From the NCBI GenBank assembly GCA_043228905.1, contig JBHGNT010000005.1, positions 17,298,001-17,362,000 of the forward strand: a DNA stretch of 64,000 nt, written 5' to 3'. The stretch comes from Azolla caroliniana (taxonomy: Eukaryota; Polypodiophyta). Shown here one piece after another: positions 49,416-59,222 of the stretch (the first letter of the stretch is position 1; every line of letters begins with the position of its first letter). The position numbers and the translations under genes were made by a program. Below the pieces are notes generated by a model. That model did not search any database. It was not told the origin of the DNA and worked only from the letters and a program-made list of their open reading frames with translations.

Positions 49416-50950
49416 CACGGCTGTGTTTGGATGGGGAATGAAGGTACATGCCGAATTGTCGGCATAGGAGACGTGTGGCTGACAACACCAACCGGATGCA
49501 AGCTATTGCTGAAGGATGTCCGACATGTTCCAGAGGTTCGTCTGAATCTGATATCAGCCGGTCGGCTAGATGATGAAGGCTACACGGGTAGCATCCGGAA
49601 CGGTGTTATGAAGTTCAACAAAGGGAGCCTGATTGTGGCTCGGGCCCGGAAGGTCAACACACTGTACCTGATGAATGCCCGGTTATGCCCAAAAGAAGTG
49701 AACGTGGCATCTGACACTACCGGTGAGTTGTGGCACAAGAGGCTGTGTCACATGAGTGAGAAGGGGATGAAGAGGCTTGCAACAGAAAACCTCATTCTAG
49801 TGAAGAACGTGCACTTGGAGAAGTGCACTGATTGTCTGGCCGGTAAACAAAACCGGACCTCCTTCCGATCGAGGCCACCGATGAGACGTAATGCACCACT
49901 GGAGTTGGTGCATACTGATGTATGTCAAGTGGACACGAAGTCACATGCCGGATCGCAGTACTTCGTGACATTCATAGATGACCACAACTGGAAGCTGTGG
50001 GCCACACCGTTGAAGACGAAGGATCAGGTGCTATCCGTCTTCAAAGAGCTCCACGCGAGAGTGGAAAGAGAAACCGGTCGGAAGCTAAAGGCGGTTCGAG
50101 CAGCTAACGGAGGTGAATACCGGGGGCAGTTCGAGGAGTACTGTCATTCGAAGGGAATCCGGCTCGAATTTACTGTGCCGAAGACGCCGAAACTAAACGG
50201 GCTGGCCGAGAGGATGAACTGGACCATAATGGAGAGGGTCCGGAGTATGTTGGCGCATGCAAAATTACCCAAGACGTTTTGGGCTGAGGCGCTGTCGACA
50301 ACGACGTATGTGATAAACAGATCACCCTCAGTGCCCTTGGCTGGAGACACATCGTAGAAGGTGTGGACCGGTAAGGAAGTGTCCTACCGGCATCTGAAGG
50401 TGTTCGGGTGTCTCGTGTATGTGCATGTTGCTAAGGACCGGAGAGGAAAGTTGGATCCTAAGACCCGGCCATGCATATTCCTCGGATACGGCGATGATGA
50501 GTTCGGCTACCGAGTGTGGGATCCGGTTGACAAGAAGGCTTTCCGGAGTCGAGATATTATCTTCATGGAGGACAAGACGCTCACTGACTGGGAGTCGGAG
50601 AAGAAGATAATGAACTCCGAGTCGACTGGTAAGGATCGATTCTACGATGAGCAGACCCAACTGGCAAGAGACCGGTTAGCACTCGATGAACCGGCCTGTG
50701 ACGGTAAGGAGACAAGACAGGCCGAAGAAGAAGGAATAGGTGAAACCGGAACCAGCCAAGATCCCGAATTGGATTCGGATGAAGAACAAATAGTGGAGCC
50801 GGTTGCCGAAGGTCAAAGACGGAGATATCCTCTCAGAGAGAGAAAGGCCCCCCAGAGATTTCCGGATGAAGAGCATGTGCTACTGACCGATGAGGGAGAG
50901 CCGGAAAGCTTCGAAGAAGCGAAGGATGACACCCACAACCGCAAATGGTT
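49416..50950 (+). pseudogene. Copia-3 protease remainder, integrase and linker
   Basis: It resumes protease at CVWMGNEG, then GAG-pre-integrase ELWHKRLCHMSEKGMKRL, a zinc site (ECTD-type CTDCLAGKQNR), and the integrase core. HTDVCQVDT gives the first Asp. The second catalytic position reads RAANGGEYRG where the family has an Asp before NGG, so the catalytic Asp is Ala. GLAERMNWTI keeps the Glu. FGCLVYVHV and the CIFLGYG end follow, then an acidic linker with RRYPLRERKAP. The single frame (0) from 49416 is interrupted by TAG at 50355-50357 and 50961-50963. Confidence 0.92.
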
Positions 50951-53172
50951 AAGTTCCATGTAGGATGAGATGGATTTCTTGCATGAGAAGCATACGTACA
51001 AATTGGTGGAGTTGCCGAAAGGAAAGCAGACACTTCGAAACAAGTGGGTGTACAAGTTGAAACCGGGAGATGCCGGCAACCCCCCGAGATACAAAGCCAG
51101 GATTGTGGTGAAGGGGTTCCAGCAGAAGAAGGGCGTGGACTTCGACGAGATATTTGCCCCGGTAGTAAAGATGACCTCCATCCGGACGATGCTGAGTATA
51201 GCGGCAAGCATGGACCTCGAGGTAGAGCACCTAGACGTGAAGATGACATTCCTTCACGGTGACCTCGAAGAGGAGATCTACATGCAGCAACCGGAAGGAT
51301 TCGTGGAGAAAGGGAAGGAGCACCTGGTTTGCCGGTTGAAGAAGAGCTTGTACGGACTGAAGCAGGCTCCCCGACAATGGTACCGGAAGTTCGACTCCTT
51401 CATGACCGATCAAGGGTACCACAAGACGCAGGCCGATCACTGCATGTTTGTGAAGAAGTTCGAAGGAGGTGACTTCTTGATAGTCCTTCTATACGTGGAC
51501 GACATGTTGATAGTCGGACGGGACCAAGCCAAAATACGGATGCTGAAGAAGGCTCTCAATAGAACCTTCACAATGAAAGACTTGGGTCCGGCAAGACAGA
51601 TGCTGGAGATGCATATTATCCGGAACCGGTCAACGAAGCAATTGTGGCTGTCACAAGAGAAATACGTGACAAAGGTGCTTTAGCGGTTCAACATGTTAGA
51701 AGTGAAATCGGTCGGATCGACACTCCCGGCAAACTGCAAATTATCCGGTAAGCAAAGCCCGAAGACGAAAACAGAGAAGGTTGATATGATGAAGGTTCCA
51801 TATGCCTCTGCCGTCGGGAGCTTAATGTATGCAATGGTGTGTACCTGACCGGATATAGGATACGCAGTCGGAGTGGTGAGCCGGTTTATGAGCAATCCCG
51901 ACAACGAGCACTGGAACGCGGTCAAATGGTGTCGAGAACTCTACGTCCCCTATGCGCAACGCTCGGCCACAACCGAGCTTAGAATCATACACAGATAAAA
52001 ACGGTGAAAGAATGCACGACACGAAGAAGAGAAGAGTACACAGGATGTTTACGTGGAAAACCCAAACTAAGGGAAAAACCACGGCAGCCCACGGGCTGCA
52101 AACTATCACAATGTTAGAATGTACAACAGTGAGTTCACGGAGGCAACGACCTCGTGCTCACGATCTTCGCCACAGGCGGCGGTTACAACAGAGGCAACGA
52201 CCTCTTCCTCTCTCTCTCACTCTCTCTATACACAGTTACGCGCTACAATCTCGAGCAGACAAGAATAACAACAACACCTACATGATCAATAAATTTGCCC
52301 TAAGTCATATTTATACTAATATGACTTTTCGGCTATTTACAAATATAGCCTCAATGGACTCTCAGAAACATATTTATGAATATGTCTCTTCATCCGGTGA
52401 GCACTCCTCACCGGGTCTGCACCATCCGGCTCTCTGTAGCCGGGTACTCCTCATCCGGTTCTCACCGGGTCTGCACCATCCGGCTCTCCGTAGCCGGGTA
52501 CTCCTCATCCGGTTCTCATTGGGTCTGCACCATCCGGCTCTCCGAAGCCGGGTACTCCTCATCCGGTTTCGGTCGAGGCCTCAACACTGCTTTTTTCCCT
52601 TCCCATCCGGAGGGACCTGTCTCCCAACAAATGGATACTCCGGTACTTAAAGGGCACCTCGAACATGTGTCTCCGATTCGGCCCCGGTAAACCTCAACTT
52701 GATGGTTTTACCGATTCGGACATGTCGGCTGATGTGGATACCAGCCGGTCTACATCCGGGTATGTAATGACATGCAGGGGGAGCTGTTTTGTGGTAGTCG
52801 AGGCTGCAGAAGACGGTTGCGTTGTCAACCACGGAAGTGGAGTACATGGCGGTTGTGGAAGCCGGCAAGGAAATACTATGGATGAAGGACTTCATTGGAG
52901 AGCTCGGTATCCGGCAAGATGAATACCGGCTCTATTGCGACAGTCAAAGTGCCATCTACCTTGCTAAGAACGCATCGTACCACTCCAGGACAAAGCACAT
53001 CCAGCGTAGGTATCACTGGATCCGGGAGCGAGTAGAAGATCGAGAGTTCGCATTGATGAAGATCCACACGGCCGAGAACGAGTCAGATATGCTGACCAAA
53101 GTGCTGATACCTGACAAGCTGGATTCATGTCGGAAGTGGATCGGACTAGTAAGACATCCCATGCCGAAGTGA
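50951..53172 (+). pseudogene. Copia-3 reverse transcriptase and RNase H, split by a solo LTR
   Basis: RT: KWVYKLKPGD, YKARIVVKGFQQKKGVDFDE, FAPVVKMTSIR, FLHGDLEEEIYMQQPEGF, SLYGLKQAPRQWYRKF, catalytic LLYVDDMLIVG (about 51490-51520) and MKDLGPARQ. TAG at 51681-51683 and TGA (from CGA) at 51846-51848 interrupt. The solo LTR sits between HWNAVKW (51929) and ILRYLKGT (52635) and does not change the frame. RNase H: DGFTDSDMSADVDTSRSTSGY, then a frameshift near 52800, then TEVEYMAVVEAGKEILWMKD, LYCDSQSAIYLAKN and TKHIQRRYHWIRE to the stop at 53170-53172. A purine tract follows and leads into the 3' LTR. Confidence 0.93.
51930..52629 (-). repeat. Solo LTR of the copia-3 family, nested in copia-3 RT/RNase H
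   Basis: 700 bp, TG...CA, minus orientation: its left end (tgtcgagaactctacg..) matches the reverse complement of the copia-3 LTR 3' end and its right end (gacctgtctcccaaca) the 5' end. A perfect target duplication AATGG lies at 51925-51929 and 52630-52634. It lacks the long (GA)n run of the host LTRs and carries three exact-length 54-bp tandem units at 52409-52570. Confidence 0.94.
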
Positions 53173-53182
53173 AGGGGGAGTT

Positions 53183-53575
53183 TGTTAGGAAACAGGTCCC
53201 TTTGGATGGGAAGTGAAAAGAACAGTGATGATCCGGATGTGGAGTACCCGGCTACGGAAGACCCGGTGAGAACCGGATGACGAGTACCCGACAAGAGCCG
53301 GATGGTGAAGACCCGGTGAGAACTGGATGTGGAGTACCCGACAACGGAAGACCTGGTGAGAACCGGATGACGTGTGCCCGGAAAGTGCCAGATGATGCAG
53401 GCCCGATGAGGAGTGCTCACCGGATGAAGGGACATATTCGTAAATATGTTTCTGAGAGTCCATTGGGGCTATATTTGTAAATAGCCGAAAAGTCATATTA
53501 GTATAAATATGACTTAGGGCAAACTTAACATAGTTGTTGTCATTCTTGTTGGTGCAAGATTAGAGCGCAACAGTG

Positions 53576-53649
<74 letters not shown>

Positions 53650-53925
53650 AAGAGTTCGTATCTCTGTTGTAACCGCTGCCTGTGGCGAAGACAGTGAACA
53701 AGAGGTCGTTGCCTCTGTGTTCATCTATTGTATATTGTTACATAGTGATAGTTAGCAGTCAGTGGACTACCGTGGTTTTTCCCATGTTTGGGTTTTCCAC
53801 GTAAACATCCTGTGTACTCTTCTCTCCATTGTGTCGTGCATTCATTCCCTATTTTTTCTGTGTTTTTTTATTCTAAGCTCGATTGTGGCCGAGTGTTGTT
53901 CATCGGGAGCGTGTAGTTCCTGTCA
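53183..53925 (+). repeat. 3' LTR of copia-3 (743 bp)
   Basis: TGTTAGGAAACAGG ... AGTTCCTGTCA; preceded by the purine tract gaagggggag (53171-53180). Includes a (GA)n run at about 53578-53647, longer than in the 5' LTR. Confidence 0.93.
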
Positions 53926-53999
53926 TTTAATGACCTATCGGTTCACACGTGAGTCAGGCTCCCCGATCCGGCTTCTCGATCCGGCTCTAGGTTCCGGAT
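53926..53999 (-). repeat. 5' LTR of copia-2, middle piece
   Basis: Stranded between copia-3 and the gypsy element. It is rich in 'gatccggct' words that continue at 63764. It begins with the copia-3 target copy TTTAA and ends with the gypsy target copy CGGAT. Confidence 0.82.
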
Positions 54000-54431
54000 T
54001 GTTAACTCTTCGGGCCGGACAATGGCCTAACACAGGGTGTCTACGGGAGACACTTCACCAAAGGGTGTTACGGCAACCGGATTAGACTTCAACGCTTAAT
54101 CCGACTTAATTAAGTTACTTATTAGGATCGTCTTTCATAACACGCATAAGATATAACAATTAAGACAGAACGGCAATTAACACAGAGATAACAACGCTTA
54201 AGCTTTCATTAATTAACCGCTAACTATTACATTGTATTCGGGCCTTTAAATAGGTTTCCGGTTTGTATTACAAAACGGTGCCATCCGCACCTGTTCGGGA
54301 TCGGTCCGGATCCGGAACGGCATACCGTTTCCGGTTCGTCTGTCCACACTCATAGCTTAATTACAACCACATTCCTACTACTTAATTAGCTCTCCGTTCC
54401 CCACTTTGGACTCCTTTGCCGGCTGGTAACA
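54000..54431 (-). repeat. 3' LTR of the gypsy element (432 bp)
   Basis: tgttaactcttcgggccgg ... ctggtaaca on the plus strand; the accessory frame ends inside it (stop at 54386-54388). Confidence 0.95.
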
Positions 54432-56458
54432 CATGGCACGCCCGTGGGATAGTACCTTGTACGTCGAATCCACAACCGACCCTTGCTATTCTTCGTCCAA
54501 AATGTCCAGAATGTTTTGTTCGAGAGGCTCCAATGGTTCATCTGGAAGTGGTTGTTGTTGTTGTTGTTGTTGCTGCTCTGCTGCGGCGGGTCCGTTGGTG
54601 GTTGCTGCAGCTGCTCCTCCGATTGTGGCTCTGACACCGGCGTCTCCGTCGTTGCTCCCTGCGTCGTAGTGGTCTCCGGTTGACTGGTTCCCGGCTGGCC
54701 CTCAGCCGGCGACGGTTCCTCATCACTAAGGTTAACCGTTGCCGCTTCCCGTACTCGGGACCGCTCGTAGCTTTCAAACTGGATTTGAGCGTCCAGCCTA
54801 TCATCGTCCAACTGAGCTACGAGCTGCTTGAACTGCGCCAGCTGTTCATCTGCCAGGACTTGGAAGTCGTCGGCCAGCTCGTCCCGTATGGCGGCGAAGT
54901 CCTCGGAAGTCAACGTATAACAATCATCTCCTTCCTTCCGCCGGTTTGCCACATCCACCTGTAGCAACTGGAGTTCCGCCGCGTTTTGTGCCCACTTTGT
55001 CCACCATTTTACGGAGCTTTCATCAATCAAGTGTTTTGTCTGATTCAGCCATGCCCGGAGGATGGACTGAATCCGGCTCGTTCCCAATTGCGATTTGGTT
55101 TCCGCCGCTTGCTGTTCCTCCTTCAGTTGTTTGATGATTTTGACGTTGTCCTCCGCCTGCGCCTTGTAATGCGTCAATTGTCTTTGATATGTGCTTTGTA
55201 ATTTCTGCAATACTGTTGACGCTCTCTCTTTGTCTTCCTGCTGCTGCCTTTGGAGTTCCATCCGAACCTTCTCTGCCTCGTCCAAGCGTCTTGTATTTTC
55301 CGCCCGTTCGTCGGCGATCGCCGTCGCGGCCCGGTCAACTGCCTGCTGGAGCTTGGCCATCCGTTCTTTATGCTCCGTTTCCAGCCGTTTGTAGTCCTGG
55401 TGCAAGTGCTCAAAATCATCCGTCTTTTTCTTGAGCCGTGCGTTGATTTGACGACGGGCCCGGTCCTCGCGGTCCTTCTGCTGGCGGAGCTCTTCCTTTA
55501 ACCGTTCAATCTCTGTTTCCGCCGTTTTCCGCAGCTTGTCCTTTTCCTGCAGCACTTTGTCTTTCTCCTCCTTTATCCGGTCGTACGCTTGATGGCCTTT
55601 CCGGAGGCTCTCCTCTGCCCGGCGGAGGTTCTCAGTAGTCTTCTTTAATTCGGCTTCGGCCGCCATCTTCAATTCTCGTTCACGGCTCCTTAGCGCTTCT
55701 TGTGCGGAAAGTTCCTCTCTCAATTCCGCAAGCTCCTGAGCTTGCGCCGCATCTCTCGCCAGAACGGTTTCTGTTGCCAGGGTCTTATTGCTATGTACAG
55801 GTCGTTCCGTTTCTTTATTCTGTACACTTACCCGAGTCACCGGTGATTGGATCCGTATTTTGGCCATCTCTGTCGTGACCTGATCCAAGTCTTTTTCAAG
55901 GCACCGGATTCTGGACCGGGCCGTCTCTAGTTGTTCGGTTGTGACGAGCAACCGTTCGCTTTGCGCTCTTTCTTCCACCTCTATATACCCCACTGCTCCG
56001 GCTATCTGTTCGCCTATCCACCGGAGCCAGAGGCTACCGGTGCCTTGTTGTGCTTGCACGGAGGTTTGACAGATGGGCTCACTTGTAGAGGGGTGGTGCC
56101 TCCTGGTTGCGCCGAGTTGCAGTTCCATTTCTGCCCGTGGACCATCCTGCTATCCTAGTTCCCCTTGCACTTCTTCTTGGCTGACCGAGGGCTGCATTGA
56201 CCTTTCCGGCTCTGGTGGGATGGGACTCACCGGTGTTGCCGGTGGTGCCGGGGCTTCTGTTTCCGGTTCCTTCCTTGGCGTGGGAGTCTCAGTATGGGGA
56301 GCCGGTGTTCCCTCCGTCTGAGGGTCCGAACGTTTCCCGGTTGTCTCAACGGTCCTTGCCGACGACCGTCGCTGGAGGTGCTCCGTAGGCTCCTCTATTT
56401 CCTCCTCCTGAGCTCTGGCATTGAGTTTTGCCGCCAAGGGGTCCGCTTCTCGATTCAC
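54386..56458 (-). pseudogene. Gypsy accessory frame, C-terminal part: Pro/Glu linker and long coiled coil
   Basis: One frame from about 56500 to 54386, interrupted by a TAG at 56150-56152. The first 100 residues (from 56458) are Pro/Thr/Glu-rich (EETP-type, PATPVSPIPPEPE). After the stop, 580 codons contain an uninterrupted heptad-rich, highly charged region (about residues 60-330, for example LREELSAQEALRSRERELKM). A second helical stretch follows, then QPPTDPPQQSSN and an Asn run. No catalytic motif is visible. It is the downstream continuation of 56479-57402 after a frameshift near 56500. Long coiled coils suggest self-assembly or a structural role, but its function is unknown. Confidence 0.75.
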
Positions 56459-56478
56459 CGGTCGGCGGAGTGTGACCT

Positions 56479-57402
56479 TTACGGGCCATGCCGCTTCCGG
56501 CTGCCGCTTCCTGCTGCCGCCTGCTCTGCATCCGCCGCCTTTCCCTTAGTGGCCTTCGAGGCCAACAACTGTTGCCATTTGGAAGCCGTCCTTGGGGTGT
56601 CGTCCGACACTCTTCCTCGCTTCTTGGGCTGGACGGTCTGAACGGGTGGCACCAGCAAGGTGAGCCACTGCGTTACGACGTGCCATATCCTTCGTCCGTC
56701 TCGGCCTTCTTTGCTGTCTTTGCCTCTGATGATCTCGATCGCCGCACACAACCCGTCTGCGATCAATACCGGCCAATCCACCTTGATCCCTTCATAGGTG
56801 GCAATGATCATCCCTGCTCGGTTCTGCGGCATGACAGGGGGTCTAGGGTACACGTGGCCGTATTCATGGAGCACACGAGCAATTTCGCGGAACAGCATAT
56901 CTCCACCGCCCTGTGTCCGGTAGCCCTTGCTGGCTAGAGAGTACTCACCAAAATACATGATGAGTTGCTCCGGGGTTGGATTGTCGATTGTGAGTGTGCC
57001 TCCCTCCGGAAGGCCTGTTAACGCTCGAATCGCCTCTGCCGTTATGACCTCTGTATCGATTTCCTTGATCACTTTGTCGGCTTCTTTGTGTGGCGTTACT
57101 TCCATCATCATCAAGAAGCCCTCGAGCCCGTGTTGCTTCAGCCATGTCTTGGCGGCTTCCGACAACGTTTGCGGGTCCATCTCTGTGTCGGGGTCGGATT
57201 GCGGTGGCGAGGATGGATGGTGATGCGAGTGGGGTTGAGAAAGAGAGAGTTCAGAAGGCGGGGGTTCTCTGTGCGCAGGTTCTCGTCTGATGATCTTGCA
57301 GCGTCTTGGTGCTTCTGTGCTCCTGGGTTCGCGAAAGTAGAGGGTCTCTACGCGCAGTGGTTTTTGTTTGTGCATTCTGGCGCCTTTTTCGAGTGTGTGC
57401 AT
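56479..57402 (-). CDS. Gypsy accessory frame, N-terminal part: globular domain of unknown function
   Basis: An intact 307-codon frame between integrase and the 3' LTR, on the element's coding strand. A basic/Pro/His-rich N-terminus (1-72) precedes MDPQTLSEAAKTWLKQHGL and a globular stretch to about 250. The latter includes ITAEAIRALTGLPEGG, QLIMYFGEYSLASKGYRTQG, RAGMIIATYEGIKVDWPVLI and RRIWHVVTQWLTLLVPP. The tail is Lys/Arg-rich (PKKRGR), possibly a nuclear signal. The 'AI..LTGLP.GG ... W..LI' arrangement vaguely recalls plant mobile-domain / transposon-protein modules in some plant gypsy elements, but I cannot confirm this. It may be a true extra protein of the element; a captured host gene is the alternative. 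The start could also be the ATG at residue 73. Confidence 0.7.
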   Translation of the reverse strand: MHTLEKGARMHKQKPLRVETLYFREPRSTEAPRRCKIIRREPAHREPPPSELSLSQPHSHHHPSSPPQSDPDTEMDPQTLSEAAKTWLKQHGLEGFLMMMEVTPHKEADKVIKEIDTEVITAEAIRALTGLPEGGTLTIDNPTPEQLIMYFGEYSLASKGYRTQGGGDMLFREIARVLHEYGHVYPRPPVMPQNRAGMIIATYEGIKVDWPVLIADGLCAAIEIIRGKDSKEGRDGRRIWHVVTQWLTLLVPPVQTVQPKKRGRVSDDTPRTASKWQQLLASKATKGKAADAEQAAAGSGSRKRHGP

Positions 57403-57528
57403 GTCGCATACTTAAAATAGCATTATGTCCTGTGGTGGCGCTTTAAATGCCCACTACGTACCTTTTCGCTCCACGCTCTTTCATCCATTGATTCCTCGCT
57501 TTTTATTATTATTATTATTAGTGTGACG

Positions 57529-59220
57529 TCACTTGTCCATTGGTCCTCTTGGACCCTTACCGGCCTCATTCTCTCCGGTTCCCGGCTTGCCGTCTCTGTC
57601 GTCTTGGTGGTTGCCATCGGTCCTTTGCTCAAACGGGTTCTTAGGCATCGGTCCTCTATATGCCTTTAACCGGAATCCGTTGACCCATTTGCCTAGCACT
57701 TCGCCGGCAAGTGTCCCTACCTGGTAGGACCCATTATACTCCCGTGTTAGCCAATACGGTCCGGTCCATCTAAACCTTAGTTTACCCAGCATCTTGCCCA
57801 TCCGGGTTTGGAATACTAACACCGGTTTGCCGATTGCGAACATTTTTTCGTTACCTTTCCTGTGCCGGTCGACGAATGCTTTCCATCGCCGTTGCTCCAA
57901 TTCTAAATGTAGGATGCTGGCCAACCATTGTTCCTCGAGCTCACACAACGCTGTCAACCTTATTGTCTCCGACTCCTTCTCGTTCAGCCGTTCTCGTAGC
58001 TGGATCCGTAAGCTAGGTACTTGGAATTCTACCGGCATGACCGCCTCGAGTCCGAACGCCAACCGGAACGATGTTGTTCGGATGCTTGTTTTGTATGCCG
58101 TCCGGTATGCCCAAAGCGCGGTATGTAGCTTTGTGTCCCAATCCGTCCGGTTCTTGTTGACGATCTTCCGAAGGATATTCTGGAGCGTCTTGTTTGTTGA
58201 TTCCGCTAATCCGTTCGCCTGTGGATAGTAAGGTGTGCTTCGTTTGTGGACCACGGCATAGAAGGTCGTTAGGCTTTCCACTACTTGTCCGAGAAAGTGC
58301 CCCCCTTGGTCACTTATCAATTCAATGGGGCATCCGTAACAGCACCAGATGTACTCATATAGAAACTTTGCCGTTGACGCAGCGGTGTTATCCTGTAAAG
58401 CTTTGGCCTCCACCCATTTCGTGCAGTAATCCATAGCAACGATAACGTACCGATTACCCGTTCTCATTGCCGGTGGCTTGAACGGTCCTACAAAGTCCAG
58501 CCCCCACTTTTGGAATGGCTCGAGTGGTAGTACCGACTGGTGTGGCATACGAGCCTGCTCCGTTGGCTGGCCCATTCTCTGGCATAGGTCACATTCTTTT
58601 GCGTACCGTACCGCATCTCTTAATGTCGTTGGCCACCATAGGCCACTTTGCCATATTTTTCTGGCCATCGCATCTCTGGCATAGTGACCTCCGGCAACTC
58701 CGCAGTGGGCTTCCCTCAGTATCAGTTCCTTTTCATCGTTGCGCACCGCCCGTCTCCATATGCCGTCCGCACCCTTGTGGTACAGTGTGTCTTGCAGTAA
58801 GCAAAAATGTCGGCTTTGCACCGCCAGGCGTTTCCGTTCGTCCCGGTTCAGCTCTTCCGGAGGCAGTCCTGTGCTCAGAAACTGGTGCATATTTGTGAGC
58901 CACTTGTCTTCTTGGGCCACCGTCTCATCTGCTGTCGTCTCCGTAGTGACTCGAAACAGCTCCGCATCCGGAAACTCATCCGGTACTCCGTCACCCGTCT
59001 CTCCGGACTCCAATCGGCTTAAGTAATCCGCTACGGCATGCTGTATACCGGGTCGGTGGAATATTTCAAACTCGAACTCCTGTAACAATAAGGTCCACTG
59101 GGCCAATTTGCCGGTGAGTGACGCCTTGGACACCAGGTAAAGGAGTGCCGAATGATCTACATGGAAGGAAAACTTCCTTCCCAATAAATAGTGCTGAAAC
59201 TTTGTCACACTATAGATCAT
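57529..59220 (-). CDS. Gypsy RNase H end and integrase (563 codons)
   Basis: An open frame with no internal stop. Residues 1-70 are the end of RNase H (FQHYLLGRKFSFHVDHSALL and HAVADYLSRL). The integrase zinc site HHCC is H172, H179, C210, C213. The catalytic triad is D242 (GLDFVGPF), D304 (LISDQGGHF) and E340 (ANGLAESTNK). The C-terminal GPY-like module reads RFRWTGPYWLTREYNGSYQV near 485-505, which identifies Ty3/gypsy chromovirus-like or Tat-like integrases. RNase H before integrase gives gypsy order. Upstream RT is in another frame because of a shift near 59295. It joins cDNA to host DNA in the nucleus. Confidence 0.93.
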   Translation of the reverse strand: MIYSVTKFQHYLLGRKFSFHVDHSALLYLVSKASLTGKLAQWTLLLQEFEFEIFHRPGIQHAVADYLSRLESGETGDGVPDEFPDAELFRVTTETTADETVAQEDKWLTNMHQFLSTGLPPEELNRDERKRLAVQSRHFCLLQDTLYHKGADGIWRRAVRNDEKELILREAHCGVAGGHYARDAMARKIWQSGLWWPTTLRDAVRYAKECDLCQRMGQPTEQARMPHQSVLPLEPFQKWGLDFVGPFKPPAMRTGNRYVIVAMDYCTKWVEAKALQDNTAASTAKFLYEYIWCCYGCPIELISDQGGHFLGQVVESLTTFYAVVHKRSTPYYPQANGLAESTNKTLQNILRKIVNKNRTDWDTKLHTALWAYRTAYKTSIRTTSFRLAFGLEAVMPVEFQVPSLRIQLRERLNEKESETIRLTALCELEEQWLASILHLELEQRRWKAFVDRHRKGNEKMFAIGKPVLVFQTRMGKMLGKLRFRWTGPYWLTREYNGSYQVGTLAGEVLGKWVNGFRLKAYRGPMPKNPFEQRTDGNHQDDRDGKPGTGENEAGKGPRGPMDK

Positions 59221-59222
59221 CC

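Larger units (their letters stand above)
44606..53925 (+). mobile_element. Copia-3, full-length Ty1/copia retrotransposon (9.3 kb, with two nested insertions)
   Basis: LTRs lie at 44606-45341 and 53183-53925, with an initiator-Met primer-binding site and a purine tract at 53171-53180. The flanking target duplication is CTTAA on the left (44601-44605) against TTTAA on the right (53926-53930), one mismatch. Removing the 3,101-bp nested element and the 700-bp solo LTR together with one target copy each restores a continuous gag-pol frame, so the host element was assembled correctly. Total own length is about 5.5 kb. It is inactive: at least four in-frame stops, a gag deletion, an RNase H frameshift and a lost integrase Asp. 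Confidence 0.93.

Noticed and set aside
54416-57290. Many plus-strand frames opposite the accessory and integrase frames
   Set aside because: GC-rich antisense shadows; the minus strand has the coiled-coil periodicity and the element's order.
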